64,000 nt of DNA from Kribbella caucasensis (GTDB taxonomy: Bacteria > Actinomycetota > Actinomycetes > Propionibacteriales > Kribbellaceae). Below, piece after piece: positions 9,698 to 20,407 of this stretch. The notes below the pieces were generated by a model. It was not told where the DNA came from, ran no database searches, and saw nothing but the letters and a program-made list of their open reading frames with translations. The translations under genes and the position numbers were made by a program. Location: assembly GCF_004361855.1 (NCBI RefSeq), contig NZ_SNWQ01000017.1, positions 1 through 64,000 on the forward strand. Direction: 5' to 3'. The number at the start of each line of letters is the position of its first letter. Within the stretch, counting starts at the first letter, position 1.

Positions 9698-10723
9698 ATG
9701 TGTTCCTTCCTGCGACCGGTCGTCGCGCTGCTCGTTCTGCCTCTGCTTGCACTGACGGGGTGTGGTTCCGATACCGAGGACCCCGTCGCCGGGAGCACCG
9801 CCGGCGCCGAGGCGGGCGCGTTCCCGGTGTCGATCAAGAACAAGTTCGGCACCGCGGAGATCAAGTCGGCGCCGCAGCGGGTGGTGACGGTCGGACTGGT
9901 CGAGCAGGACGCGTTGCTCGCACTCGGCGTGGTCCCGGTCGCCACCACCGAGTGGTTCGGCGAGAAGCCGGGCGCGCTGTTCCCGTGGGCGAAGGAGAAG
10001 CTCGGCAGCGCGGCGGTGCCGACCGTGCTGAACGACAAGGACGGGATCCAGTTCGAGAAGCTCGCCTCGCTCCAGCCGGACCTGATCATCGGGCTGTACT
10101 CCGGGATCACAGCCGAGGACTACAAGAAGCTCGAGGCGATCGCGCCGACGGTCGCCCAGCCGGCCGGCGTACCGGACTACGGCGTCGCCTGGCAGGACGT
10201 GGCCCGTACCGTCGGCCAGGCGGTCGGCAAGGCCAAGCAGGCGGACGAGCTGGTGAAGGGGATCGAGCAGCGGTTCGCCACCGTGCGATCCGAGCACCCC
10301 GAGTTCCAGGGCAAGACCGCGCTGGCGGCGACGCCGTGGGAGGGCTACTTCGTCTACGGCACCCAGGATCCGCGCTCGCGGCTGCTGACTGACTTCGGCT
10401 TCACGCTACCGTCCGGGCTGGACAAGGTGATCGGCGACAAGTTCGGCGGCAACATCAGCGCCGAGCGGCTCTCGGTCCTCGACCAGCAGGTGCTCGTCTG
10501 GTTCCCGGCCAAGGGCGGTACGGCGAAGCTCAAGGCGGACCCGCTCTACATGAACTTCAAGGTCCGCACCGAGGGTCGTGATGTGTTCATCGAGGAGAAC
10601 TACGACGACCAGGTGTACGGCGCGATCCAGTTCGTATCGGTGCTGAGCCTGCCGATCGTTCTCGACCAGCTCGTGCCCAAGCTGTCCAAGGCCGTCGACG
10701 GCGACCCGGCAACAAACGCCTAG
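9698..10723 (+). CDS. Iron-siderophore-binding lipoprotein (FecB/FepB family)
   Basis: A 341-residue periplasmic-binding-type lipoprotein that captures ferric siderophores outside the membrane for an ABC importer. The signal peptide ends in LALTGC with Cys22. The FecB fold segments PQRVVTVGLVEQDALLALGV and LQPDLIIGLYSG are present, as is the long connecting helix. GTGAGG before the ATG is the ribosome site. The iron box lies immediately upstream. No permease or ATPase gene is adjacent, which is common for these orphan receptors. A short relic of a paralogue lies at 11246. Confidence 0.85.
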   Translation: MCSFLRPVVALLVLPLLALTGCGSDTEDPVAGSTAGAEAGAFPVSIKNKFGTAEIKSAPQRVVTVGLVEQDALLALGVVPVATTEWFGEKPGALFPWAKEKLGSAAVPTVLNDKDGIQFEKLASLQPDLIIGLYSGITAEDYKKLEAIAPTVAQPAGVPDYGVAWQDVARTVGQAVGKAKQADELVKGIEQRFATVRSEHPEFQGKTALAATPWEGYFVYGTQDPRSRLLTDFGFTLPSGLDKVIGDKFGGNISAERLSVLDQQVLVWFPAKGGTAKLKADPLYMNFKVRTEGRDVFIEENYDDQVYGAIQFVSVLSLPIVLDQLVPKLSKAVDGDPATNA

Positions 10724-10742
10724 CCACCACAAAAGATCTCGC

Positions 10743-10761
10743 CGTCGGAGAGGAGCCGACG
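10743..10761 (+). terminator. Hairpin after the siderophore-binding gene
   Basis: CGTCGG and CCGACG pair around a 7-base loop 20 bp after the stop codon. There is no T-run, as is usual for high-GC actinobacterial terminators. Confidence 0.4.
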
Positions 10762-10788
10762 TAACCTCGAAAGAGGGTGGTGAGGTCG

Positions 10789-11202
10789 ATGGAGTGGGTG
10801 GCTTTCCTCTTCCTGTTCGTTTCCTTTTGGGCGTTCCTTTGGGTGCTGCTCAGTCTCGTGTTGCCGCAGCCGCCGTCGCGCTGGCGCCAGGGGCTGCAGA
10901 CGTCGGCGGAGCGCCTCGCCGGACGGTTTCGCCGGCGCACTGTCCCCGAGCCCGACCCGTTCGACACGTTGCGATTGCAGACCAGGCTCGGCGATCTCGC
11001 CGGAAAGATCCGGCGGGTCGAGGCCACGCCGCGAATCTACGCGAAAGCGCATCGGTTGATGGCCCTCGAGGCCGCGTACGACGACCTGCTCGACGAGGCC
11101 TGCCGGCTCGCCGGCGTACCCGCGGAGGCCGACCTGAAGCGAGGCGACGAGAAGCGCTGGCACGAGGAGCAGGAACTGGCTTCCCGCGGCTGGTCCTGGT
11201 AA
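10789..11202 (+). CDS. Small membrane-anchored hypothetical protein
   Basis: This 137-residue product starts MEWVAFLFLFVSFW, with one strongly hydrophobic segment at residues 2-26. A charged cytoplasmic-looking tail with Arg- and Glu-rich helices follows. No domain is recognised. GTG codons at 10777 and 10780 are alternative in-frame starts; the ATG is chosen since the hydrophobic segment then begins directly. It could be a regulatory or scaffold protein; function unknown. Confidence 0.55.
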   Translation: MEWVAFLFLFVSFWAFLWVLLSLVLPQPPSRWRQGLQTSAERLAGRFRRRTVPEPDPFDTLRLQTRLGDLAGKIRRVEATPRIYAKAHRLMALEAAYDDLLDEACRLAGVPAEADLKRGDEKRWHEEQELASRGWSW

Positions 11203-11245
11203 CTCTTCGCCTAGGGCCACACCACCTGGTCCAGGAAGTCCTCCA

Positions 11246-11288
11246 CCGCGGTCGCGGCTGCTGACCGACTTCGGATTCGCCCTGCCGA
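11246..11288 (+). pseudogene. Fragment of a second siderophore-binding protein gene
   Basis: About 43 bp reading RSRLLTDFGFALPS closely match the segment at about 10373-10415 of the siderophore-binding gene (RSRLLTDFGFTLPS). The match includes the run TCGCGGCTGCTGA. Flanking sequence no longer matches. It is most simply a leftover of a duplicated paralogue. Confidence 0.6.
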
Positions 11289-11297
11289 GCGTTCGGC

Positions 11298-11483
11298 TTA
11301 ACAGCACCGGTTGTGAGCTTGATCTTCCCGGTGTCGGGCCCGCATCCGCTCGTACTCGCGGCGGGTGGGCGGCGGTCCGTCGGTCAGGCGTGCGCGGTAC
11401 CGGTCGTACTCCGCTTCGCCGGTGAACTCCCGGATGTACCAATGCAACTGGCGCAGGATGCGGCGAAGGGCAGCCGACCTCAT
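11298..11483 (-). CDS. YbdD/YjiX family small protein
   Basis: This 61-residue protein has the family core LHWYIREFTGEAEYDRY and PPTRREYERMRARHRE. YbdD/YjiX proteins are encoded directly after CstA-type pyruvate or peptide transporters and are thought to act as their small partner, needed for uptake in some bacteria. The start ATG at 11483 overlaps the cstA stop as ATGA, so the two should be translationally coupled. Confidence 0.85.
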   Translation of the reverse strand: MRSAALRRILRQLHWYIREFTGEAEYDRYRARLTDGPPPTRREYERMRARHREDQAHNRCC

Positions 11484-13603
11484 TCGCGGGTCCCGGCGAG
11501 TTCCCTGCCCGGCTCCGGAAGGGTCGCGTCGATCCGCGACTCGACGTACGGCGCCTCGGTCGTCGGCAGCGGCTCGGGCGAGCGCAGGGAGCGTACGCAC
11601 ACCACCGTTGCGTTGGCTATCACAGTTGCGACGAGGAGCAGGAACAGCGCGATCAGCACACCATCGACCGTGGAATTGGTGACCACGGTGTGCATGTCGT
11701 CCATCGACTTGGCGGGTGCCAGCACGGTGCCGGAATCGATGCCGTCGGCGTACTTGGCGCGCTGGGCGAAGAAGCCCACCCGCGGGTCGGCGGAGAAGAT
11801 CTTCTGCCAGCCAGCGGTGAAGGTCACCGCTACCACCCACACCAGGGGTACGCCGGTCACCCAGGCCCAGCGGATCCGGCCTGACTTCACCAGTACGGTC
11901 GTGCAGACGGTGAGCGCGACGGCGGCGAGCAGTTGGTTCGCGATGCCGAACAGCGGGAAGAGCTGGTTGATGCCGCCGAGCGGATCGGTGGCGCCGGCGT
12001 AGAGGAAATAGCCCCAGGCTGCGACGACGAGGGCGCTGGTGATCCAGATGCCGGGCTTCCAGTTGACCCGGCCGATCGGCTTCCAGATGTTGCCCAGCAT
12101 GTCCTGGAGCATGAACCGCCCGACCCGGGTGCCCGCATCGACGGTCGTCAGGATGAACAGCGCCTCGAACATGATCGCGAAGTGGTACCAGAAGGCCTTC
12201 ATCCCGGCGCCCCCGAAGACCCCGGAGAAGATCTCCGACATACCGACGGCCAGGGTCGGGGCCCCGCCGGAGCGGGCGATCAGCGTTTGCTCCTCCACCG
12301 CCTTGGCGGCGGCCACGAGTTCGCCGGGGGTGATGCTGAAGCCGAGGTTCGCCACGGCCTGGGCGGCGGATTCGGCGGTGCCGCCGAGCAGCCCGGCCGG
12401 GGCGTTCATCGCGTAGTACAACCCCGGGTCGAGGACGGCGGCGGCGATCAGCGCCATGACGGCGACGAAGGACTCCATCAGCATCGCCCCGTAGCCGATC
12501 ATCCGGACCTGGGACTCCTTCTGGATCAGTTTCGGAGTAGTACCGGAGGCGACGAGGGCATGGAAGCCGGACAGCGCGCCGCAGGCGATGGTGATGAAGA
12601 GGAAGGGGAAGAGCGAGCCCGCGAAGACCGGTCCGGCGCCGGACGAGGCGAAGTCGGTGATCGCCTCGGCCTTGAGGGCGGGGGCGGCGACCAGCACACC
12701 GATCGCGAGCAGCGCGATCGTGCCGACCTTCATGAAGGTGGACAGGTAGTCGCGGGGCGCGAGAAGCATCCACACGGGGAGGACGGAGGCGACGAAACCG
12801 TATCCGGCCAGGCAGAGGACCAGCGTCGTCGGGCTCCAGGTGAAGGCGCTGGCGAGGGCGGGGGAGTTGTCCACCCAGCCGCCGCCGACGATGGCGAGCA
12901 GCAGCAGCGCCACGCCGATCAGGGAGGTTTCCGTCACCCGGCCGGGGCGGACGATGCGCAGGTAGAAGCCCATGAAGATGGCGATCGGGATGGTCATGGC
13001 GACCGAGAAGGTGCCCCAGGGCGAGTGCGCGAGGGCGTTGACCACGACCAGGGCCAGGACGGCGAGCAGGATGATCATGATGGCGAACACCGCGATCAGC
13101 GCGGCTGCTCCGCCGACCTTACCGATCTCCTCGCGGGCCATCTGGCCGAGCGATTTGCCGTCCCGTCGCATCGAGAGGAACAGGACCACCATGTCCTGCA
13201 CCGCTCCCGCGAAGATCACCCCGACGACGATCCAGATGGTGCCGGGGAGGTAGCCCATCTGGGCCGCGAGGACAGGGCCGACCAGCGGTCCGGCGCCCGC
13301 GATCGCGGCGAAATGGTGGCCGAGGAGGATGCGGCGGTCGGTCGGTTGGTAGTCGACACCATCCTCCAGCCGCTCGGCGGGGGTGGCCCGGCGGTCGTTC
13401 AGCTTCAACACCCGGCGGGCGATGAAGCGGGAGTAGAAGCGGTACGCGATGGCGTACGAGCCAAGGGCGGCGATCACCAGCCAGACGGCGGAGATCTCCT
13501 CGCCCCGGGCCAGGGCCACCATGCCCCAGCCGGCGGCGCCGAGCAGGGCGACGCAGGTCCACAAAAGGACTGATCTAGGGCGATGCTGAGCGGTTTTGAG
13601 CAT
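11480..13603 (-). CDS. cstA: Carbon starvation protein CstA
   Basis: A 707-residue polytopic membrane transporter of the CstA family, which imports pyruvate and possibly peptides when carbon is short. The hallmark segments YRFYSRFIA, GHHFAAIAGAGPLVGPVLAA and ALSGFHALVASGTTPKLI are all present, with many membrane spans. It starts at the ATG at 13603. The YbdD partner overlaps its 3' end. A possible monocarboxylate symporter operon lies divergently upstream, suggesting a pair of uptake routes for small organic acids. Confidence 0.93.
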   Translation of the reverse strand: MLKTAQHRPRSVLLWTCVALLGAAGWGMVALARGEEISAVWLVIAALGSYAIAYRFYSRFIARRVLKLNDRRATPAERLEDGVDYQPTDRRILLGHHFAAIAGAGPLVGPVLAAQMGYLPGTIWIVVGVIFAGAVQDMVVLFLSMRRDGKSLGQMAREEIGKVGGAAALIAVFAIMIILLAVLALVVVNALAHSPWGTFSVAMTIPIAIFMGFYLRIVRPGRVTETSLIGVALLLLAIVGGGWVDNSPALASAFTWSPTTLVLCLAGYGFVASVLPVWMLLAPRDYLSTFMKVGTIALLAIGVLVAAPALKAEAITDFASSGAGPVFAGSLFPFLFITIACGALSGFHALVASGTTPKLIQKESQVRMIGYGAMLMESFVAVMALIAAAVLDPGLYYAMNAPAGLLGGTAESAAQAVANLGFSITPGELVAAAKAVEEQTLIARSGGAPTLAVGMSEIFSGVFGGAGMKAFWYHFAIMFEALFILTTVDAGTRVGRFMLQDMLGNIWKPIGRVNWKPGIWITSALVVAAWGYFLYAGATDPLGGINQLFPLFGIANQLLAAVALTVCTTVLVKSGRIRWAWVTGVPLVWVVAVTFTAGWQKIFSADPRVGFFAQRAKYADGIDSGTVLAPAKSMDDMHTVVTNSTVDGVLIALFLLLVATVIANATVVCVRSLRSPEPLPTTEAPYVESRIDATLPEPGRELAGTRE

Positions 13604-13669
13604 GGCGGATCCTCGCCTCGGCGGGTCGGTGGGTTCGGGGTCGGGCTGAGCTGGACGACTGGTGGATTG

Positions 13670-13897
13670 TTACGGCTGGTGGGAGCGGCGGGTCAGCAGG
13701 TACGCGGCGAGCATGCCGAGGGTGCACCCCGGCACCCAGGCGAGTTGGTACCAGTAGAAGAACGGCACCCCGGCCAGCCGTGGCCGGTCCTGCGCGTACC
13801 AGGGCACGCAGACCAGCGCGACGACCGGTGTGAGCAGGCAGAGGGCGGCCGCGAACCGGCGCCGGCGCGGTGGGCCGGGATGTGCGAGTGGTGCCAC
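13670..13897 (-). CDS. DUF3311 small membrane protein
   Basis: A 75-residue protein with two membrane spans and the DUF3311-type core VPFFYWYQLAWVPGCTLG. Genes of this family commonly sit beside sodium:solute symporters, whose small subunit they may form. Here the symporter gene is divergent, 200 bp away, rather than downstream. The GTG at 13897 is chosen because GGGAGGAG precedes it; ATG at 13912 would include the ribosome site in the coding region. It follows the same direction as cstA, 66 bp upstream of it. Confidence 0.7.
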   Translation of the reverse strand: MAPLAHPGPPRRRRFAAALCLLTPVVALVCVPWYAQDRPRLAGVPFFYWYQLAWVPGCTLGMLAAYLLTRRSHQP

Positions 13898-14096
13898 GGT
13901 CTCCTCCCTCATTCCCGTCGTTGGTGGTCTGTGCAAGAGTTGCGCCTGCACACACTTCGGTTGACAGCGGATTTCATCAAGGTTTCCGCGGCCCTCCTGT
14001 CATCCGAATGCGCCGCCCGCGCAACTCGTAGGCAACACACCCCGGATGCGCGAGTTCAGGGCACCAGGCCTGGTAGGACGCCAAGGGCGGTGAGCG

Positions 14097-15587
14097 ATGA
14101 CCGAAGGCCCCATGGCTGCGGCATTCCTCGCCGTTGTCCTCGGCGCGTCCCTGCTCGCCTTCGCCGCCCGCCGCCTGCACACCGACGACAGCCTGCCCTC
14201 GTTGGAGGGATGGGCCCTGGCCGACCGTCGCCTCGGGACGCTGTGGACGTGGCTGCTGCTCGGCGGCACGATCTTCACGGCGTACACCTTCGCGGCCGTT
14301 CCCGGCCTGGTGTACGGCAACGGGGCGCCCGCCTTCTTCGCCCTTCCTTACACGGTGATCGTCTGTCCGCTGGCCTTCGTCCTGCTGCCCCGGATGTGGA
14401 CGATCGCAAAGGAACATGGCTATGTCACGGTCGGTGACTTCGTGCGCGGACACTACGGATCCGCGCCTCTCGCCCTGGTCGTCGCGCTCACCGGCATCCT
14501 CGCGACGATGCCCTATCTCGCGCTGCAACTGCTCGGCATCCGCGCCGTGCTCACGGCCGGCGGGCTCTATCCCCGCGCCGCCACCGGCGACCTGGTCATG
14601 GTCGCGATCTTCGCGGGGCTGGCGGTTGCCACGTACCGGCACGGCCTGCGCGCCCCCACCGTCATCTCGGCGCTCAAGGGCGTGGCCGTCTTCTGCTCGG
14701 TGCTGGCGGTCTGCTGGCTGGTGCTGGCCCGGCTCGGCGGCCCCGGCGGGATCTTCGACGCGGCCGAACGACGGTTGGGCGAAACCGGGGGCGCCTCCCT
14801 CCTTCTCACCCCCGAGCAGCAGCCCGCGTTCGCCACCCTCGCCATCGGCTCGGCGCTCGCCCTGCTGATGTACCCGCACGTCCAGATCGCCGCCTTCGCG
14901 GCTTCCAGCCCGCGCGTACTGCAGCGGGTCGCCGTTGCCCTCCCGGCATGGACCGCGGTGCTCGCCCTCTTCGGCCTGCTCGGCATCGCGGCGCTTGCCT
15001 ACGGCGTGCGCGCCCCGGTGGGTGGCGCCGAGGCTGCCGTCCCGATGCTGGTCGACCGCCTCATGCCCGCGGCGCTGGCCGGCCTGGTGTTCGGCGCGAT
15101 CACCGTCGGCGCGCTCGTTCCGGCCGCCATCATGTCGATCGCGGCCGCCACCTCGTTCGTACGCAATGTGTACGTGGAGTACTTCCACCCAACCGCCACG
15201 CCCAAGCGACAGGTGCGCATCGCCAAGGCGGTCTCCCTGACGGCGAAGGTCGGGGCGGTCGCGTTCGTCTTCGGTCTGCGCGACCAGGACGCCATCAACC
15301 TGCAACTGCTGGGCGGGGTGTGGATCCTGCAGATCTTCCCCGCTGTCGCAATCGGCCTCTACACTCGCCGGTTACACCCGCGCGCGCTGCTCGCCGGGTG
15401 GGCCACCGGGATGCTGGCCGGCACGGTGATGGTCGTCCGAGAGGGGTTCTCGCCCGTGGTCCCGATCGGCGGGCAGGTCGAAATTTACGCGGGGCTGGTG
15501 GCCCTGCTGCTCAATCTGGCTGTCGCGGTGGCAGGTACGGCGATCCTCGACAGACACCGCCAGGGGACGGGAGCGCTCAACCGATGA
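14097..15587 (+). CDS. Sodium:solute symporter family transporter
   Basis: A 496-residue transporter with about 13 membrane spans of the SSS family, which couples sodium entry to solute uptake. Segments such as GWALADRRLGTLWTWLLLGG, EHGYVTVGDFVRGHYGS and FGAITVGALVPAAIMSIAAA are typical of the monocarboxylate (MctP-like) branch. It starts at an ATG with GGTGAGCG just before it. The stop overlaps the start of an ECF sigma factor gene as ATGA, an unusual pairing that suggests the sigma factor and transporter are made together. Substrate not shown by the sequence. Confidence 0.8.
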   Translation: MTEGPMAAAFLAVVLGASLLAFAARRLHTDDSLPSLEGWALADRRLGTLWTWLLLGGTIFTAYTFAAVPGLVYGNGAPAFFALPYTVIVCPLAFVLLPRMWTIAKEHGYVTVGDFVRGHYGSAPLALVVALTGILATMPYLALQLLGIRAVLTAGGLYPRAATGDLVMVAIFAGLAVATYRHGLRAPTVISALKGVAVFCSVLAVCWLVLARLGGPGGIFDAAERRLGETGGASLLLTPEQQPAFATLAIGSALALLMYPHVQIAAFAASSPRVLQRVAVALPAWTAVLALFGLLGIAALAYGVRAPVGGAEAAVPMLVDRLMPAALAGLVFGAITVGALVPAAIMSIAAATSFVRNVYVEYFHPTATPKRQVRIAKAVSLTAKVGAVAFVFGLRDQDAINLQLLGGVWILQIFPAVAIGLYTRRLHPRALLAGWATGMLAGTVMVVREGFSPVVPIGGQVEIYAGLVALLLNLAVAVAGTAILDRHRQGTGALNR

Positions 15588-16152
15588 ACATGAGCATGAG
15601 ACGGATCGGCCCGGCCGCCGCTGCCGAGGGCCCACCGGTGAAAGCGAGTACGGCCGACCCCGTCGAGCAGGAGCGGGAGGCGGCCGTCGCCAGGCTCGAT
15701 CTGCACTACACCTCGATGCTTCGCCTCGCCGCGCTGCTTGGTGCCGACGACCCGGAGAACATCGTGGCCGAGGCGTACTACCAGATCTACCGCAAGTGGC
15801 GGAAGCTGCGGGACGCCGAGTCGGCGGAGGCCTATCTGCGCTCCACCGTCTGCAATCTGACCCGGATGCGCATCCGCCACCTCCAGGTCGCCCGCCGCCA
15901 CGCCGCGGCGCCGGCGGCGGCCAATTCGGTGGCCTCCGCCGAGAACTCGGCGCTGCTCAAGGATGATCAGCGGGTGCTGGTCGACGCCCTGCAGGCGCTG
16001 CCCGCGCGGCAGCGCGAAGCCCTCGTACTGCGGCACTGGCTGGGTCTCAAGGAGAGCGAGATCGCAGCGGCGATGGGGATTTCGGCAGGTTCGGTCAAGA
16101 CGCACACGGCGCGCGGACTGGCCGCCCTGACCCAGGCGATGGAGGCCCGGCG

Positions 16153-16156
<4 letters not shown>
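15584..16156 (+). CDS. ECF-type RNA polymerase sigma factor
   Basis: A 190-residue sigma-70 family protein with region 2 near residues 38-95 (AEAYYQIYRKWRKLRDAESA, STVCNLTRMRIRHL) and region 4 near 125-185 (ALQALPARQREALVLRHWLG, MGISAGSVKTHTARGLAAL). Its ATG overlaps the symporter stop and its stop overlaps the next start, so three genes form one coupled unit. The following small membrane protein is its likely anti-sigma partner. The N-terminal extension of about 35 residues, rich in Ala and Pro, is unusual. Confidence 0.85.
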
Positions 16157-17587
<1,431 letters not shown>

Positions 17588-17595
17588 GCCGCCGG

Positions 17596-18108
17596 ATGGC
17601 GACGATCGGTGTCGCGATCCCGATCGCGGAACCCTATGGTTCGGAGTTGCAGAAGTACCGGGCCGACTTCGGTGATCCGATGGCGTCGTCGATCCCGACG
17701 CACGTGACGTTGCTGCCGCCGACCGAGGTGGACGACGCGGAACTCGAGCGGGTCGACGAGCACCTGCTGCGGGTCGCCGCCCGGTTCCCGAGCTTCCGTA
17801 TCCGGCTGCGCGGTACGGCGACCTTCCGGCCGATCTCGCCGGTGGTGTTCGTGACCCTGGCGGAGGGGATCTCGTCCTGCGAGGTGCTGCAGTCGCAGGT
17901 CCGGTCCGGGCCGCTCAAGGTCGAGCTGCGCTTCCCGTACCACCCGCACGTGACCGTGGCGCACGATCTGGACAAGGAATCACTGGACCGGGCGTACGAC
18001 ACTCTGTCGACGTACGACTGCGGCTTCGACGTGACCGCCTTCAGCCGGTACGAGCACGGTGCCGACGGCGTGTGGCGGCCGCAGCGAAGCTTCCCGCTGG
18101 CAGGCTAG
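17596..18108 (+). CDS. 2'-5' RNA ligase / LigT-like phosphoesterase
   Basis: A 170-residue 2H-phosphoesterase family protein. The two catalytic H-x-T motifs are visible as HVTLL (near residue 36) and HVTVAH (near residue 118). Family members cleave or join 2',5'- or 2',3'-cyclic phosphodiester bonds in RNA or nucleotides; the actual substrate is unknown. It lies between trpS and a BrkB-family gene, an order I recall from other actinobacteria. Confidence 0.85.
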   Translation: MATIGVAIPIAEPYGSELQKYRADFGDPMASSIPTHVTLLPPTEVDDAELERVDEHLLRVAARFPSFRIRLRGTATFRPISPVVFVTLAEGISSCEVLQSQVRSGPLKVELRFPYHPHVTVAHDLDKESLDRAYDTLSTYDCGFDVTAFSRYEHGADGVWRPQRSFPLAG

Positions 18109-18136
18109 ACAGCCTCAGTCGGGGTACGGGAGAACC

Positions 18137-19186
18137 ATGGGCGTCAAGGCACGGGGCAAGGCTGTCTGGGCACGGTTCAAGCGTTCGCAACTCTGGCGAG
18201 CCTGGAAGCGGTACGGCGACCGCCGGGGCAACCGATTGGCCGGCGCGACCACCTTTTTCGGCTTCCTGTCGCTGTTCCCGTTGATCGTGCTGGCGGCGGC
18301 CGTCACCGGTGTCCTGCTGCCCGCGTCGGCGATCGACGACCTGAAGGACGCCCTCAAGCAGAACCTGCCTGGTATCGGCGACCGGATCGACCTCGACTCG
18401 CTGGTGAACAACGCCGGCACCATCGGACTCATCTCCGCCGCGTCCCTGCTGTTCACCGGGCTCGGCTGGATCGACTCGTTGCGAGCCTCGATCCGGTCGA
18501 TGCACGAGCTGGATGACCAGCCCGGCAACCCGGTCAAGCTCAAACTGGTCGATCTCGGTGCGTTGATCGGTCTCGGCCTGATCGGGCTGCTGGCGACGGG
18601 CGCCTCGTCGGTGCTGACCGGGCTGTCGAAGAAGATCGTCGAGTGGTCCGATCTGGACGGCACCTGGCTGGCGGACTGGGGCCTCGGGCTGATCAGTCTG
18701 GTGGTCGGGATCGCGGCGGGCGCGGTGCTGTTCCTGTACCTGCAGACGGCGTTGCCGCGGATCATCCTGCCGCGCAAGGTCGCCCTGATCGCGGCGCTGG
18801 TCGGAGGCGCCCTCTTCTATGCGGCGCAGCGGCTGGGCAACGTGTACGTCGACCAGGTGATCGGCAACAACGCGGCGTACGGGGCGCTGGCGTTGCCGCT
18901 GGCGCTGCTGGTGTGGATCTACCTGCTGACCCGGGGGATCATGCTGATCGCCGCATGGACGAAGGAGGCCGCACTCGATCGCGAGCCGGTCGCCGTCGAG
19001 GCAGAGACCCCGGAGCCGGTCGAAGAGCCGCTGCTGAAGGGTCCGCCGGGGAAGCGGTACAAGGTGGTCCCGATCCCGGCGAAGAAGGCCGATTCCGTCG
19101 CCGTCGCGGCGGGTGCCCTGCTCGGAGCGACGGCGGCTGCCTTGACCGTCCAACTCGCCCGAGCGGCCAAATCTCTGCGCCGATAG
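18137..19186 (+). CDS. YihY/virulence factor BrkB family membrane protein
   Basis: A 349-residue integral membrane protein of the YihY/BrkB (UPF0761) family, with six membrane spans between residues about 35 and 290. Family motifs include AGATTFFGFLSLFPLIVL near residue 36. It has a cytoplasmic tail rich in Pro and Lys and a last hydrophobic stretch near the C-terminus. No biochemical function is established for the family, though a role at the cell envelope is often assumed. The start at 18137 gives a normal amphipathic N-terminus; a longer frame reads back over the previous stop. Confidence 0.85.
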   Translation: MGVKARGKAVWARFKRSQLWRAWKRYGDRRGNRLAGATTFFGFLSLFPLIVLAAAVTGVLLPASAIDDLKDALKQNLPGIGDRIDLDSLVNNAGTIGLISAASLLFTGLGWIDSLRASIRSMHELDDQPGNPVKLKLVDLGALIGLGLIGLLATGASSVLTGLSKKIVEWSDLDGTWLADWGLGLISLVVGIAAGAVLFLYLQTALPRIILPRKVALIAALVGGALFYAAQRLGNVYVDQVIGNNAAYGALALPLALLVWIYLLTRGIMLIAAWTKEAALDREPVAVEAETPEPVEEPLLKGPPGKRYKVVPIPAKKADSVAVAAGALLGATAAALTVQLARAAKSLRR

Positions 19187-19187
19187 T

Positions 19188-20351
19188 TCAGTGGCGGCGG
19201 CTGCGCGTGCTGCGGCGGTTGCGGATGCGGAGGGCGCGGGGGCGGCGCAGGAACAAGCTCAGCAAGAGGATCGGCGGCGCGGCGTACGCCCAGACCGGGA
19301 TCCGGTAGACGATCCCCTGGACGGCCTGGCCTGAAGCCAGCACGGTCCGACTGCGCTTGGGGAGAGTCGGCCTTTCAACGGCCTTTCTCTCGACTTCGCG
19401 GCTCTTCCCCGTGGCCGGTGCGGGGACCGCCGGCTTCACCAGGGTCCCGATCGGGTTGAGCGCGTCGTAGTGCAGAAAGCCCCAGTCCAGCAGGCTGCTG
19501 GCGTCCTCGGTGATGCCGTGCGGTGAGTTCATCAGCGTGACCACGAGCGTGTGGCCGCCGCGGCGGGCGGCGCCGACGAAGGTGTTGCGGGCAAGCGTGG
19601 TGTAACCCGTCTTCACGCCCAGCGCACCGTCGTACCCGAACAGCAGCCGGTTCTGGTTCGCCACCTGGTACGTACCGGTTTTCGCCAGCGGGAAGGTCGT
19701 GTACTTCGTCCCCGCGTACTTCGCGAAGTCCGGCCGGGCCAGTCCCGCCTGGGCGAACAACGCCAGGTCGTACGCCGACGAGTACTGCCCGTCCGCGTCG
19801 AGCCCGGTCGGATCGGTGACGTGGGTGTCGAGCGCACCGAGTTGGCCGGCCAGCTTGTTCATCCGCTGGGTCGTCGCGGGAATGCCACCGGCATCGTGGT
19901 TCGCCAGTGCGTGGACGGCGTCGTTGCCGGACGCCAGGAACATCCCCTGGAACAACAGGTCCACCGAGTACCGCAGGCCCGGGGAGATGCCGACCTTGCT
20001 GCCCTCGATACCCGCGTCCTCGTCCGTGCCGACCAAGACGTCCGTCTTGGTCAGTCGCGGCAGCAGAACCAGGGCGGTGAGGGTCTTGAGCGTGCTGGCC
20101 GGCCGGAGTTTGGCGTGTGGCGCCTTGGCCGCCAGGACCGTGCCGGTGGTCAGGTCGGCGAGCACGTACGACGCCGCGTGCACCGGCGGTGGTGTCGCGC
20201 CGTCCGCGACGACCTTGGGTTCCGCGGTCAGCAGAGCGCCGCCGACCGGGCTTCCGGAGCCCTGGGCGGCGGCGGTCGCCGTGAACGGCCCCGCGACCAG
20301 CATGGCCGTACTGGCCATACCGGTCGCGAGAGCCGTCAGAAGACAACGCAT
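19188..20351 (-). CDS. D-alanyl-D-alanine carboxypeptidase (PBP5/DacA type)
   Basis: A 387-residue penicillin-binding protein of the S11 family that trims the terminal D-Ala from peptidoglycan side chains outside the membrane. A signal peptide ends near residue 29. Catalytic motifs are S86-TLK-K89, SGN in ASGND, and KTG in VKTGYT. A C-terminal membrane segment (VYRIPVWAYAAPPILLLSLF) with a basic tail anchors it, replacing the amphipathic helix of E. coli PBP5. It is convergent with the BrkB gene, with only 1 bp between the two stops. Confidence 0.93.
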   Translation of the reverse strand: MRCLLTALATGMASTAMLVAGPFTATAAAQGSGSPVGGALLTAEPKVVADGATPPPVHAASYVLADLTTGTVLAAKAPHAKLRPASTLKTLTALVLLPRLTKTDVLVGTDEDAGIEGSKVGISPGLRYSVDLLFQGMFLASGNDAVHALANHDAGGIPATTQRMNKLAGQLGALDTHVTDPTGLDADGQYSSAYDLALFAQAGLARPDFAKYAGTKYTTFPLAKTGTYQVANQNRLLFGYDGALGVKTGYTTLARNTFVGAARRGGHTLVVTLMNSPHGITEDASSLLDWGFLHYDALNPIGTLVKPAVPAPATGKSREVERKAVERPTLPKRSRTVLASGQAVQGIVYRIPVWAYAAPPILLLSLFLRRPRALRIRNRRSTRSRRH

Positions 20352-20361
20352 CGGCGGCACT

Positions 20362-20407
20362 CTAGACAAACATCCGGTCCCTCCGAAACCCGGCCCAGCT
20401 TGTCTAG
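20362..20407 (-). repeat. 8-bp inverted repeat spanning a stop codon
   Basis: CTAGACAA (20362-20369) and TTGTCTAG (20400-20407) are perfect complements. The right arm contains the stop of the metalloprotease gene. It may mark a terminator or junction between the carboxypeptidase and metalloprotease genes. Confidence 0.35.
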
